From Rickettsiales bacterium (lineage in GTDB: Bacteria > Pseudomonadota > Alphaproteobacteria > Rickettsiales > SXRF01), in the NCBI GenBank assembly GCA_021299465.1, contig JAJTHB010000004.1:1-42557 (forward strand): a stretch of 42,557 nt of DNA, written 5' to 3'. Numbering within the stretch: position 1 is the stretch's first letter; each line of letters starts with the position of its first letter. The notes under the pieces are model-generated. The model saw only the letters and a program-made list of their open reading frames with translations, made no database searches and was not told the origin of the DNA. Of this stretch, positions 16,110 through 24,852 are shown one piece after another. The translations under genes were made by a program, and so were the position numbers.

Positions 16110-17532
16110 AAGCAGCCTCCTTCGCAACCACTGGCTTCGGAGGGTTTACCGTGCGCCAGCAATTATAAACCATGATCAGCATACCAGTGAGATAGAGCAG
16201 CCCACCGATAGCGCGAATGATGTAGTAGGGATGCATCGCTTCCACGGTTTCTACGAAGGAATATTCAAGGAAGCCCATCGCATCATAGGCGCGCCACATG
16301 AGACCCTGCATAATACCAGAAATCCACATGGCAGTGATGTAAAATACAATACCAATGGTCGATACCCATAGGTGGATATTCACCAGACGCAGCGAGTATA
16401 GCTCCTGCTTTTTCCATAGCACCGGAACTAGATGATAGATCGCGCCGAAACTAATGAAAGCCACCCAGCCGAGCGCGCCGGAATGCACGTGGCCAATGCC
16501 CCAATCAGTGTAGTGCGATAGCGAGTTCACCGTCTTGATCGACATCAGCGGCCCTTCAAAGGTGCTCATGCCGTAAAAAGCGAGCGCAACAATCATGAAG
16601 CGCAATACCGGATCATCGCGCAGCTTGTTCCACGCGCCTGATAACGTCATCACGCCATTAATCATACCGCCCCAACTCGGCATCCACAGCATGATAGAAA
16701 ACGTCATGCCGAGCGTTTGCGCCCAATCAGGCAGCGCCGTGTAATGCAGATGGTGCGGCCCTGCCCAGATATAGATAAAGATAAGCGACCAGAAATGCAG
16801 GATCGACAAGCGGTATGAGTAGACCGGGCGATTCGCGCGCTTGGGGATGAAATAATACATGATGCCTAGAAAGCCAGCGGTCAGGAAAAAACCAACCGCA
16901 TTATGGCCATACCACCACTGAATAAGGGCCGCCTGCACACCCGCCCACAGAGGTACCGACTTCGCGCCAAGACCAGAGACCGGAATGCTGATGCCGTTCA
17001 CCAGATGCAGCACGGCGACCGTTGCAATGAACGCAAGGAAAAACCAGTTCGCCACATAGATATGCGGCTCTTCGCGGTGTTTCAGCGTCATCAGGAATAC
17101 AATTAGATATGCCACCCACACAACAGTGAGCCACAAATCAGCGTACCATTCCGGCTCTGCATATTCCTTGCCCTGTGTGATGCCCAGCACATAGCCGAGC
17201 GCAGCCATCACGATGAATGCCTGATAGCCCCAGAAGGTAAAGTTCGCGAGCTTGTCGTTCCACAGCCTTGTGCGGCAGGTGCGCTGCACAACAAAATAGG
17301 AAGTGGCGAACAGCACGCTGCCGCCAAAGGCAAAAATCACACCCGATGTATGCACCGGGCGCAAGCGGCCAAAGGAAAGATATGGCTCAAAATTTAGATC
17401 AGGAAACGCCATTTGCAGTGAGATCACCAGCCCCACCAACATGCCCACCACACCCCAGAAGAGCGCAGCGATAGTGAATTTCTTGACGATATCGTCATTG
17501 TAAATTGGCGCGGTGCGCATGGCTGCTTGCAT
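16102..17532 (-). CDS. ccoN: cbb3 oxidase catalytic subunit I CcoN
   Basis: 476 residues with about 12 transmembrane helices. Haem-copper ligands are visible: His61 in RPVHTSG (low-spin haem), WWYGHNAV around 206-213 and the HH pair in GPHHLHYT near 260 (Cu-B), and [12 protein letters not shown] near 346-356 (haem ligands). This is the terminal reductase of the high-affinity cbb3 cytochrome oxidase. The ATG at 17532 follows AATGAGGTAAGAAA, 4 bp after the stop of the TauE/SafE-like gene, so the two share a transcript. Confidence 0.96.
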   Translation of the reverse strand: MQAAMRTAPIYNDDIVKKFTIAALFWGVVGMLVGLVISLQMAFPDLNFEPYLSFGRLRPVHTSGVIFAFGGSVLFATSYFVVQRTCRTRLWNDKLANFTFWGYQAFIVMAALGYVLGITQGKEYAEPEWYADLWLTVVWVAYLIVFLMTLKHREEPHIYVANWFFLAFIATVAVLHLVNGISIPVSGLGAKSVPLWAGVQAALIQWWYGHNAVGFFLTAGFLGIMYYFIPKRANRPVYSYRLSILHFWSLIFIYIWAGPHHLHYTALPDWAQTLGMTFSIMLWMPSWGGMINGVMTLSGAWNKLRDDPVLRFMIVALAFYGMSTFEGPLMSIKTVNSLSHYTDWGIGHVHSGALGWVAFISFGAIYHLVPVLWKKQELYSLRLVNIHLWVSTIGIVFYITAMWISGIMQGLMWRAYDAMGFLEYSFVETVEAMHPYYIIRAIGGLLYLTGMLIMVYNCWRTVNPPKPVVAKEAAYA

Positions 17533-17536
17533 TTTC

Positions 17537-18184
17537 TTACCTCATTGTTTTTGCGGCCATCGCAAGAAGCGCCAGCCCGTTAAATGCTAATCCGAATCGG
17601 CCGATGCCGCGCATCATGTCTTGCCATTTCAGTGCTAATATTGCCGCACCACCGCTTGCGAGGAGCAAGGCTGGAATTGTGCCCAGCACAAACAGCCACA
17701 TAGCAACCATACCTAAAAGAGGATGAGCAAGCGTTGCCGCCATCATCAGAGCGGCATAGATCAAGCCGCACGGCATAAAGCTCATCATCGCGCCACGCAG
17801 AAATCCATTTTTTGGTGCGTAGGAAAGCAGCGCATGTTGATTAGGAATAATCGCGCTGAGCAGAAATAATCCTGCTGCCAGAACCATCATCGCCATTGAA
17901 ACCATCGGCCAGTAGCTTGCTGCCGCCAGATGTTTTGAAAGCAGTGCTGCAAAAAACCCCAGCGCCCCATATGTAGCAAGACGACCCAAATGATACTGCC
18001 ATTGCGAGGCAGCACTCATGCGCATGCCACAGCTGCCACCACACGCCGACTGGCATGCCACCACCGGACCGCACATGATAAGACAGTGGGTGAGGCTACC
18101 CATAAGCCCCCCCAGAAAAAACACGGCAAACTTTCCCCCAGACTGGGAAAATGCCGCTAAGCAATGCGCGAATAATGCTTCCAT
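17537..18184 (-). CDS. TauE/SafE (UreH/DsbD-like) membrane protein, first gene of cbb3 operon
   Basis: 215 residues from the ATG at 18184, which has AAGGAATTAGT upstream; the ORF could open at 18217 but that would push it toward the FNR box. Six hydrophobic helices. Cysteines in [10 protein letters not shown], a CGGSCGM loop and SFMPCGLIY match the 'sulfite exporter TauE/SafE' subgroup found beside cbb3 genes. That subgroup is related to DsbD/CcdA-type thiol transporters and is thought to support copper handling or cytochrome maturation. Position before ccoN with only 4 bp between them supports such a role. Confidence 0.85.
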   Translation of the reverse strand: MEALFAHCLAAFSQSGGKFAVFFLGGLMGSLTHCLIMCGPVVACQSACGGSCGMRMSAASQWQYHLGRLATYGALGFFAALLSKHLAAASYWPMVSMAMMVLAAGLFLLSAIIPNQHALLSYAPKNGFLRGAMMSFMPCGLIYAALMMAATLAHPLLGMVAMWLFVLGTIPALLLASGGAAILALKWQDMMRGIGRFGLAFNGLALLAMAAKTMR

Positions 18185-18231
18185 TACTAATTCCTTCAGG
18201 AAACAATCTATAATCAAGGCATTTCAGCGCC

Positions 18232-18245
18232 TTGATTTGTATCAA
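18232..18245. promoter_or_regulatory. FNR/FixK box upstream of the cbb3 operon (perfect)
   Basis: TTGATTTGTATCAA matches TTGAT-N4-ATCAA exactly and is centred about 54 bp before the start of the TauE/SafE-like gene, the first gene of the leftward TauE-ccoNOQPGHIS operon. The position fits class II activation with a short leader and supports the downstream start codon at 18184. As at the ompW site, ATCAA is followed by GTGAT, although here the second half-site is poor. Confidence 0.88.
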
Positions 18246-18419
18246 GTGATTGAGATAGCTAAAGGTAACTTGGCTTGCTTTCGCTAGTGGTTAGGCATGG
18301 CGGATTGGAATCATTCATGCGCAAATCATCTACGCCACAAACTTATTGATGTATTTAGAAAAATTTAAGCGGCAACCATGCTTCTGAATTGCCTGAGCTG
18401 TTTACAGAAATTGAGCCAG

Positions 18420-19514
18420 CTATGCTTTGCTATTATTATAAGTGCAGATATTGAAGGGCTTCAGCTCCTCCAAGTATTCCTCAAGCGTGACCATACCGAC
18501 GCAGGGCTCTGCGCCAGCCGTGATCGACTGGCCGGTTGCAAGTTTTCTGGCTAGGATGATGGTTGGCACGCAGGGGATTTGCGGACCATCGCCGCTTTTT
18601 GCAACAATGAACCATATGCGCTTGTGTGGTTGGCCGTTTTTCCCCGTACCAGACATGATCACATGCATCCCACCATCAGCGGTGCCAAAATGGTCAAACC
18701 AATGACTTACGCGCAGCAAAAATGCGGCATGTTTTTCAAGATGAAGCGGCAGTCCCAAACGCACCAGCCAACTCATGCCCCATATGCCAAGGTGCAAAAA
18801 TATATTTTCCATCCCTGCTGAAAAGCGGATATTTTTAATGCCGTAATGCTTGGGCAACAGATCAAGATCAGGAATATCGCAATTAGCCATCCAGCGCTTG
18901 CCCAACTCGGGGTATTCCTGTCGATACACATTCTGCCAGCCATAGCGCGGGTTAGCATCGCCTGTGACCGGCTTCAGTGCCTTGCCAATATAGGTGAGAA
19001 TGGCTTGCGTAGTGGCGAGGCCGCGCTCGGCTTTTTGTCCTGGGCTAATGCCATAGACGAGCGAGTCAATCTGTGAGAATTCCTCTTTGTAATGTTCCAA
19101 TACGGCGGATGATAAACCAGGAACTGTGCTTGCGCCGCTGATGACAGTTACGCCCGCTGCTTTTGCCTTCGCACCAAGCGCGCTGATGCCGGTTACAAAT
19201 TCCCGCCCATCGGCGAGGTCGATATAATGAACACCTGCGCCGATGCACACCTCGGCTACATCATAATTTTTGAGCTGAAATGGGCCGCAGGTATTGACAA
19301 CCACGCCCGGTTTTAATCGCTTAAGTGCATCGGCCAGATCATATTCTGCATCAACCATTGCTGCTTTGGCCAGCAAGCCAAGCGTCGCAGCAAGTGCTTC
19401 CGCTTTTTGTTGATTCCTACCCGCAATAATGACTGGCACGCCAGAACGCACCAGCGCATGGGCAATGCGTTTACCGAAATTACCGTAACCACCGAGGATG
19501 AGAACTTTATTCAT
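18420..19514 (-). CDS. saccharopine dehydrogenase-like NAD(P)-binding protein
   Basis: 364 residues. An N-terminal Rossmann fold with GGYGNFGKRIA (about 8-18), then VVNTCGPFQLKNYDVAEVC and HYIDLADGREFV, are the markers of the saccharopine-dehydrogenase/trans-acting enoyl reductase superfamily; SGASTVPGLSSAV continues the pattern. Substrate unknown; such stand-alone proteins are not usually lysine-pathway enzymes. The start overlaps the DUF4166 gene stop by ATGA (19511-19514). DUF4166 domains are often fused to or adjacent to this kind of protein, so the pair probably works together. Confidence 0.85.
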   Translation of the reverse strand: MNKVLILGGYGNFGKRIAHALVRSGVPVIIAGRNQQKAEALAATLGLLAKAAMVDAEYDLADALKRLKPGVVVNTCGPFQLKNYDVAEVCIGAGVHYIDLADGREFVTGISALGAKAKAAGVTVISGASTVPGLSSAVLEHYKEEFSQIDSLVYGISPGQKAERGLATTQAILTYIGKALKPVTGDANPRYGWQNVYRQEYPELGKRWMANCDIPDLDLLPKHYGIKNIRFSAGMENIFLHLGIWGMSWLVRLGLPLHLEKHAAFLLRVSHWFDHFGTADGGMHVIMSGTGKNGQPHKRIWFIVAKSGDGPQIPCVPTIILARKLATGQSITAGAEPCVGMVTLEEYLEELKPFNICTYNNSKA

Positions 19515-20110
19515 ACCACCTTAAACTGCCCCTTATATTCAAATGTTTTACCAAATAGCGGATGCGTTATCACCATCAGCATTTTGAAGTGATCATCATC
19601 AAGGGCAATTTCTTCGGCGTAACCTTTGCCGAGCAACAAAGATAAAGGGATCGGAATCAAGGCACCGAAAATACGCATCGCATAGCCCTTGTGCGTAAGC
19701 TGCACTTTCTCACCGTTCCAGCTGTAATAACACCGCCAACCAATGCCGAATTTCATGATCTCAATCACTTCATTGTTTTTGATGGGTACGAATTTTGAAC
19801 GAAAAATATAAGGTTGCTGGTTTGGAATATGAAAATGCCGCTCCAAAACATAATGGTTCGTGTTGGCTTCGCTTCTTGAATAAACAATGGTTGGAATATT
19901 ACTGCCTTCATACGGCACTAGCGCACCCGTTAACCTAAACAATGGCTTCATGAGTCGGGTAAGCGTAGAAAGCTTAATATCCATGACTCCGTCTAACTTC
20001 ACCACATCATTAGAACGGGCTTTATTGGCATAATGCTTTTTCAAGACAATCGGCAGCGACTCCCACTGTGTACCGAAAATAGATTGGAAGATTGGAGCAT
20101 TATGGTTCAT
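19511..20110 (-). CDS. DUF4166 domain protein
   Basis: 199 residues. Features of DUF4166: an early FGTQWESLP helix, a MDIKLSTLTRLMKPLFRLTGALVP-like region (two basic/hydrophobic helices), ERHFHIPN, FRSKFVP, GIGWRCYY, and a terminal TTHPLFG-like MVITHPLFGKTF strand. No catalytic motif is apparent. It overlaps both neighbours by ATGA, so it is translationally coupled in the operon membrane protein-DCC-DUF4166-saccharopine dehydrogenase-like. Confidence 0.8.
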   Translation of the reverse strand: MNHNAPIFQSIFGTQWESLPIVLKKHYANKARSNDVVKLDGVMDIKLSTLTRLMKPLFRLTGALVPYEGSNIPTIVYSRSEANTNHYVLERHFHIPNQQPYIFRSKFVPIKNNEVIEIMKFGIGWRCYYSWNGEKVQLTHKGYAMRIFGALIPIPLSLLLGKGYAEEIALDDDHFKMLMVITHPLFGKTFEYKGQFKVV

Positions 20111-20526
20111 GGCACATTTTCCAAGTTACGAATTTGCGGTACGCGTTTAATGCATAATGCAAGATTACGCGCTGCCTTCATCGAAGGATAGCACAGGCGT
20201 GCTAGTTTCTCTGACTTAAAAAGGGTAGAGTTTAGGCGATTAAACCACCCCGTACTGGTACCAATCAGTGCCATCACATGCAGGGCATCCGCGCCCTGAT
20301 ACAAGCGGCTACCTATTTTCAAGACCATCCCCTGATCCAGGTTGAGCCCGTGTGCGTTTATTTCCTGCATAAGGAGATGTCCCTCGCCCGCCTGTCTTGC
20401 ATCAAGCACGTGCAAATTTCCTACCGCCTGCTTGATACGAAAATGTGTGGCTCCCATGAGGCACAGGGGACAGTCGCCATCATAGACGAACCACACATCT
20501 TCATTTTGTGCATTTATGCTGCGCAT
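20107..20526 (-). CDS. DCC-family thiol-disulfide oxidoreductase (DUF393)
   Basis: 139 residues from the ATG at 20526, preceded by AAGGAAGAAGC; an upstream ATG at 20559 lies inside the preceding gene. The start WFVYDGDCPLCLMGATHF contains the DxxCxxC signature that names the DCC family, giving a thioredoxin-like active site CPLC. HVLDARQ, a GLNLDQGMVLKIG-like strand and GADALHVMALI follow the family. The substrate is not known. Confidence 0.85.
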   Translation of the reverse strand: MRSINAQNEDVWFVYDGDCPLCLMGATHFRIKQAVGNLHVLDARQAGEGHLLMQEINAHGLNLDQGMVLKIGSRLYQGADALHVMALIGTSTGWFNRLNSTLFKSEKLARLCYPSMKAARNLALCIKRVPQIRNLENVP

Positions 20527-20891
20527 GCTTCTTCCTTGCCTTTCGCAGGCGCCATCCATTTGAAATGACGGAATTTAATTAGCGCACGCATATTGAAAAA
20601 ATGCATCGCACCAAGCAGCATGATGACGAGGCCTATTTTTGTACTCAAGAATTCAATCACCTGATGGATGGTTTCGGGTTTATCGCCATACTTTAGCGCA
20701 AGACTGATGAAACCGAAATTGATTAGATAAAAACCCACCAGCAGGAGATGATTGACTGAATCGGCGAGCGCTTCGTTTCCTTCAAAATTTTCAACCAGGA
20801 AAACACGCCCATTGCGGCTGAGTGTCTGCCCTACCCAAATAGCAATAACGATACTAAGTGACAAATAAATGATATAAGACACGGTTAACAT
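20514..20891 (-). CDS. small integral membrane protein of unknown function
   Basis: 125 residues with three hydrophobic helices (about 2-22, 45-66, 83-101). The middle contains NHLLLVGFYLINFGFISLALK and the third FLSTKIGLVIMLLGAMHFFNM. I recognise the general look of an uncharacterised membrane family but no defined function. It is the first gene of the leftward operon with the DCC, DUF4166 and saccharopine dehydrogenase-like genes, opposite the SdpR-like repressor, so probably under its control. Confidence 0.7.
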   Translation of the reverse strand: MLTVSYIIYLSLSIVIAIWVGQTLSRNGRVFLVENFEGNEALADSVNHLLLVGFYLINFGFISLALKYGDKPETIHQVIEFLSTKIGLVIMLLGAMHFFNMRALIKFRHFKWMAPAKGKEEACAA

Positions 20892-20933
20892 AAGCGACTC
20901 CTTGATTTGTGAGGTTATAAAGAGTATATTTAA

Positions 20934-20996
20934 CTAAATAGCTAATAATCACAGTGTATCTATTGTTAGTTATTTAGTCAATAGGCTAAATACTAA
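20934..20996. promoter_or_regulatory. three-copy CTAAATA(G)CTAA operator in a divergent promoter
   Basis: CTAAATAGCTAA (20934-20945) is repeated inverted as TTAGTTATTTAG (20966-20977; one mismatch) and again directly as CTAAATACTAA (20986-20996; one base shorter). The cluster lies between the leftward membrane-protein operon and the rightward ArsR/SdpR-like gene, 28 bp before its ATG. It is a good candidate operator for that repressor, controlling itself and the operon. Confidence 0.65.
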
Positions 20997-21023
20997 AAAT
21001 ACACCATTCTAGGGAAGCATTTG

Positions 21024-21350
21024 ATGGAAAAGGTTTTTGAGGCATTATCATCTGGCGTCAGGCGCAAAATTCTGGCGTATCTTTCGGCCACCAGCATGAA
21101 TGCGGGTGAGATTGCCGAGCGCTTTAATATTTCCAAGCCATCACTTTCCAAACATTTGGGGATATTAGAAAACGCAGGGCTCATTTCCAGCGAGAAAAAA
21201 GGCCAGTTTGTGCATTACAGCCTTGTTCAGAAGAATCTGGTCAATACGCTGAATGGTTATCTGCAGGAAGTCTGCCCTATCGGCCGCCCAATCAAAAAAG
21301 AAAGCAAGGCCAAAGCAAAGCAGAAGACGGAAAAGAAAAAACTCTCGTAA
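21024..21350 (+). CDS. ArsR/SdpR-family transcriptional repressor
   Basis: 108 residues from the ATG at 21024 (SD AGGGA at 21011); a TTG one codon upstream is unnecessary. A winged helix-turn-helix covers residues 1-80: VFEALSSGVRRKILAYLS, then MNAGEIAERFNISKPSLSKHLGILENAGLI and a wing with QFVHYSL, as in the SdpR-like autorepressor branch of ArsR. No paired metal-binding cysteines (only one Cys is present), so metal sensing is unlikely. The C-terminus is a Lys-rich tail. It is divergent from the DCC/DUF4166 operon across a repeat-rich operator. Confidence 0.85.
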   Translation: MEKVFEALSSGVRRKILAYLSATSMNAGEIAERFNISKPSLSKHLGILENAGLISSEKKGQFVHYSLVQKNLVNTLNGYLQEVCPIGRPIKKESKAKAKQKTEKKKLS

Positions 21351-21377
21351 AGAATACCCGCTCTATTTCTGCTGCCG

Positions 21378-24089
21378 TCATTCCTTTTTACCTTCCAGCA
21401 TATCTCGGCCTCCAAACACGAAGCGTGTGTAAAACCAGCTGAGTCCGAGCAAGCTGAGACCAAGTCCGAAGAATGAGAACACACGGAATAATCCTTCCAG
21501 TTCTGATGCATCGTAGAGGAACACTTTGCCTACGGTCAGAATCATGATCACCAGTGAAGCGACACGCACCATCTTGTCTTTCTTTAGTGTTCCGAAGAAA
21601 AGCAGTGCAATGCCAAATAGCAGCCACACCACAGAATAGGTGTAGATTTCCGCATTCGTGGTTTCGTGACCACCCAGATAAGCGCCGTGGAACAGCTGGC
21701 GAACATTGAGTGAAATCAGGGTAAATGCCAGCAAGAGAACGAACCCATAGCCGTATTTATTCCATTCCGGCTTTCCAGCATGCGGCAATTCCTGAACTAA
21801 CTTCCATGTCCATAGGATAGGCAGGCCGTAGGTCAGTAGCAGCGCATTGAATATCGGCAGTTCGCCTACTGTTTGTGATGACCAGAGCGGATTGTAGGCG
21901 ATGAAATCGAAATAGCCGATTCGAAATACCGCAACACCGCAGAGCACTAACCCGCTAAGTGTCACGGCTTCGCGCGAGTAGTTTCTGCCTATCCACAAAC
22001 ATGCCAGCCCATACACGAACAGGATGTTGGTGATGACGCCGCGCTCGACAAATCCTGCTTTCACGAACAGCACATTCTCATCCACATGGAAAGCATGGCG
22101 CGTGAGGTAATAGCCCATCACACCAATCAGGGCGATAGCGGCAATTTCCAGTGATCGCACCAGCCTGTCATCTTTTTGTAAGCGCAGCAGGTAACTGCCG
22201 GCGACAAAGAACAGCGCAGGAAGGCCAAGCTGGAAGGTTGGCCAGTTCACAATCGGAATGCCTTTTTGCAACGCAAGCTGTGCCTCCACCAAGCTGTAGG
22301 CGGTAAGCTGCACCAACAGTAGAATTTGCGGGATCAATAAGAACCCAAACACACAGGCCAGCACACCCACGATATATCTGAGTGCTTTTACATCCACCTT
22401 ACTATTGATCCAGGTTATTGCTAAGAGCTGCGCGGCAAACGCAACAGATAGAAACTCGCGTGGAAGCTCGATGGTGAGGCCGATCGATAAAAATGCGGTG
22501 CTGGTTGCTGCATAGATGGCAAGCACATGCTGTTTGTAGGGATAATCTTGCGGAATATCCTTATAGAGTTTTTTGAGAACTAAGCTCGCAATCACCGCAA
22601 ACTCTAATGCAATGACACCCCAGAATAGAGGAATGGGTGTGATGGTGATTTTGTCGTTTAGCTCATAGTAAGCAAGCAAGTAATACCCTAGGCTCGCTGC
22701 TGCCGTCAGTCCTGACCAAATAAGAGGGCGTTCGCTGCGCGATTGCAGCAGATACCCGCTGCCGATATAAAGCGCACCAAATAGGCTGAGGGTTAAGGCA
22801 AATGCACTGGTGTCTGGCGTATTCCATGCCATTAGCATCACCGCGTTTACGGCCATTGACACCCACGGCACGAGCCCATAAAGTTTCTGGTTAAAGAAGG
22901 CAAGGCCAATGCCGCCGAGGGAGAGCAAGCCAAACAATCCCCATTCCATGAAACCAAATCCGGCATGTGCCGCGATAACACCCGTAAGCAGCATTGCACC
23001 GCCCAATGTCAAATAATTGAGCGCGGAAGTGACCTTGAACAGATCAGTGATATCGGCGCTTTCTTCATCGTAATGCTGCTTGGACGTCACCACCACTGTG
23101 GCGCTCACCGACATCAGGAACAGGCCGAGATAAATAGCGTCGCCCGGTGTGAAATTGCCGCCAAACAACCACAGGCACACCCACAGGAACGCACCCAGCA
23201 CTGTGGGAATGGCCATCAACCACCAGCATTGCTTGCGGATAACGACCATCAGTCCCGTGAGAACGAAGTAGAGATAGATGAAGAGTATAGGTGCGCTGGG
23301 ATCGCTGGAGCCAATCATGGCAGGCGTTAGAAAGCCGCCTACTAACCCAAGCAAGGCAATCGGCATTCCATGACGCAGCGATAATACGACGGCAGTGGCG
23401 GTGACGGCTGCCATACCCGCAAAGCCAATCACGTTCGGTATAAGACCATACAGACTGGTGGCAGCAAAAATACAGACATATAAATCGGCAATACCCGCCC
23501 CTGATAGGGCCTGAGCGATGCGCGTGCCATTAGCAAAGTTCTCCTTGCCGCGCACCCAACCAGCTGCATAGAGCAGCCCCACGCCAAATATCAACCCAAG
23601 CACCACGCGCACCGTAGGGCTGAGCAATCCTGTTTCGATGGAATATTTAACCATGTAGAAACCGGCAAGTGCCAGTGCGACACCGCCAATCCAGACGGGC
23701 AAACGCGCGCCGAACTGCTGCTCGAAACTGACGCGTTCTTTTTTCTTTTCCGATAGCTTCGCCTCAGAATAGGCAACAAATTCTTTGACGTCCGGCGTGG
23801 GCTCTGTTGTTTGGGTCTCTTCCGATGTGGTTTCTTCTGGTTTTGAAATTGCCATTTGGTAGGCGGGCGAAACATATTGCGGCGGGAGCGGTGAGCTTTG
23901 CTGCTGCGGCACAATATGAGCTGGAATCTGCACCCCCTTCTCCTCCAAATAGCCAAGAATATGGCGCAGCTGCTTCTTTAGGCTCTGCACTTCATCACGA
24001 AGATCATTGATGCGGCTGCGGTTAATCCACGGCAGAAACAGGCTGGCTAAGAATAAAAAGCCAAATCCAAGTGCGAGCAGTATTTCCAT
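21378..24089 (-). CDS. DUF2339 polytopic membrane protein
   Basis: 903 residues. After one N-terminal helix and a coiled coil (RINDLRDEVQSLKKQLRHIL) comes a Pro/Glu/Thr-rich linker (~60-120) and then RLPVWIGGVALALAGFYMVKYS, the signature entry to DUF2339. About 25 further transmembrane helices fill the rest. The family is large and uncharacterised, with suggested roles in the cell envelope; no catalytic motif can be named. The gene is monocistronic and opposite a TetR regulator gene with a strong dyad between them, so it is probably the target of that repressor. Confidence 0.85.
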   Translation of the reverse strand: MEILLALGFGFLFLASLFLPWINRSRINDLRDEVQSLKKQLRHILGYLEEKGVQIPAHIVPQQQSSPLPPQYVSPAYQMAISKPEETTSEETQTTEPTPDVKEFVAYSEAKLSEKKKERVSFEQQFGARLPVWIGGVALALAGFYMVKYSIETGLLSPTVRVVLGLIFGVGLLYAAGWVRGKENFANGTRIAQALSGAGIADLYVCIFAATSLYGLIPNVIGFAGMAAVTATAVVLSLRHGMPIALLGLVGGFLTPAMIGSSDPSAPILFIYLYFVLTGLMVVIRKQCWWLMAIPTVLGAFLWVCLWLFGGNFTPGDAIYLGLFLMSVSATVVVTSKQHYDEESADITDLFKVTSALNYLTLGGAMLLTGVIAAHAGFGFMEWGLFGLLSLGGIGLAFFNQKLYGLVPWVSMAVNAVMLMAWNTPDTSAFALTLSLFGALYIGSGYLLQSRSERPLIWSGLTAAASLGYYLLAYYELNDKITITPIPLFWGVIALEFAVIASLVLKKLYKDIPQDYPYKQHVLAIYAATSTAFLSIGLTIELPREFLSVAFAAQLLAITWINSKVDVKALRYIVGVLACVFGFLLIPQILLLVQLTAYSLVEAQLALQKGIPIVNWPTFQLGLPALFFVAGSYLLRLQKDDRLVRSLEIAAIALIGVMGYYLTRHAFHVDENVLFVKAGFVERGVITNILFVYGLACLWIGRNYSREAVTLSGLVLCGVAVFRIGYFDFIAYNPLWSSQTVGELPIFNALLLTYGLPILWTWKLVQELPHAGKPEWNKYGYGFVLLLAFTLISLNVRQLFHGAYLGGHETTNAEIYTYSVVWLLFGIALLFFGTLKKDKMVRVASLVIMILTVGKVFLYDASELEGLFRVFSFFGLGLSLLGLSWFYTRFVFGGRDMLEGKKE

Positions 24090-24133
24090 AAAATGACTCG
24101 TTTTAGTGGTTGTATTTCTAAGATACTACCATA

Positions 24134-24175
24134 TAATTATACAGTGTTCAATAATAATTAAACAATGTATAATTA
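24134..24175. promoter_or_regulatory. 15-bp-arm dyad, probable TetR operator
   Basis: TAATTATACAGTGTT (24134-24148) and AACAATGTATAATTA (24161-24175) are inverse complements with a single mismatch, separated by 12 bp. The dyad sits between the divergent DUF2339 gene (start 24089) and the TetR gene (start 24187), right where promoters must lie. The length and position fit binding of a TetR dimer pair with autoregulation. Confidence 0.75.
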
Positions 24176-24186
24176 ATTGGTGAATT

Positions 24187-24783
24187 ATGGCACGCAGAAG
24201 CGAACATAGCAAAGATGAGTTAATTAATCTTGCGATACAAGCCGGGATTCAGCTTATTGAAGAAAAAGGATTTTCTCATTTTAGCGCGAGGGCAGTTGCC
24301 GCAAAAATGGGCTATACGGTAGGCACGCTATACCACCTATTTGGCACCCTTGATGACTTTATACTGCATATCAACGCAGCCACGCTTGATATGTGGTACG
24401 AAGCCATGGAAAAGTCATTGAAGCGAGATAAAGGTGAGGCATTACATGCGCTCGCGACGGCATATTTGAAATTTGCGCATAAGCACTACGCTCGGTGGTC
24501 AGCGCTATTTGAGCATCGCATGCCAGAGGATAAGCCCATACCCGACTGGTACTTACCAAAACTTGCGCGTTTTTTTGATTTAGTTGAACACGCCCTGTTA
24601 CCGCATGTTGCCGATAATCATGCAAAAGCGCGAATGACAGGCAAAATACTATGGGCGAGCATTCATGGTATCTGCGTGCTTGCGCTTTCAGGAAAACTTG
24701 CGTTGGTCAAAGCGGAGTCACCCGAAAGACTGATTGCAATGCTGGTTGATAATACCATTCTTGGGCTTAAGCCTGGCTCCTGA
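24187..24783 (+). CDS. TetR/AcrR-family transcriptional regulator
   Basis: 198 residues. The N-terminal DNA-binding domain shows IEEKGFSHFSARAVAAKMG followed by YTVGTLYHLFGTLDDF, the standard TetR helix-turn-helix. The ligand-binding part (60-195) is helical and resembles the TetR C-terminal WHG/TetR_C_33 type (KILWASIHGICVLALSGKL). Its divergent neighbour DUF2339 membrane protein is the likely target, and the 15-bp-arm dyad directly upstream the likely operator. The inducer is unknown. Confidence 0.9.
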   Translation: MARRSEHSKDELINLAIQAGIQLIEEKGFSHFSARAVAAKMGYTVGTLYHLFGTLDDFILHINAATLDMWYEAMEKSLKRDKGEALHALATAYLKFAHKHYARWSALFEHRMPEDKPIPDWYLPKLARFFDLVEHALLPHVADNHAKARMTGKILWASIHGICVLALSGKLALVKAESPERLIAMLVDNTILGLKPGS

Positions 24784-24852
24784 CAAAATATTCGATTGTA
24801 GCATTGTCATGCAGCGGTTTATTTCTTATTCTGATGCCTTGGAAGGTTATGA

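Noticed and set aside
16110-16127. TTG start at 16127 for ccoO
   Set aside because: The clear GAAGGAGG ribosome site lies downstream of it and precedes the ATG at 16109.
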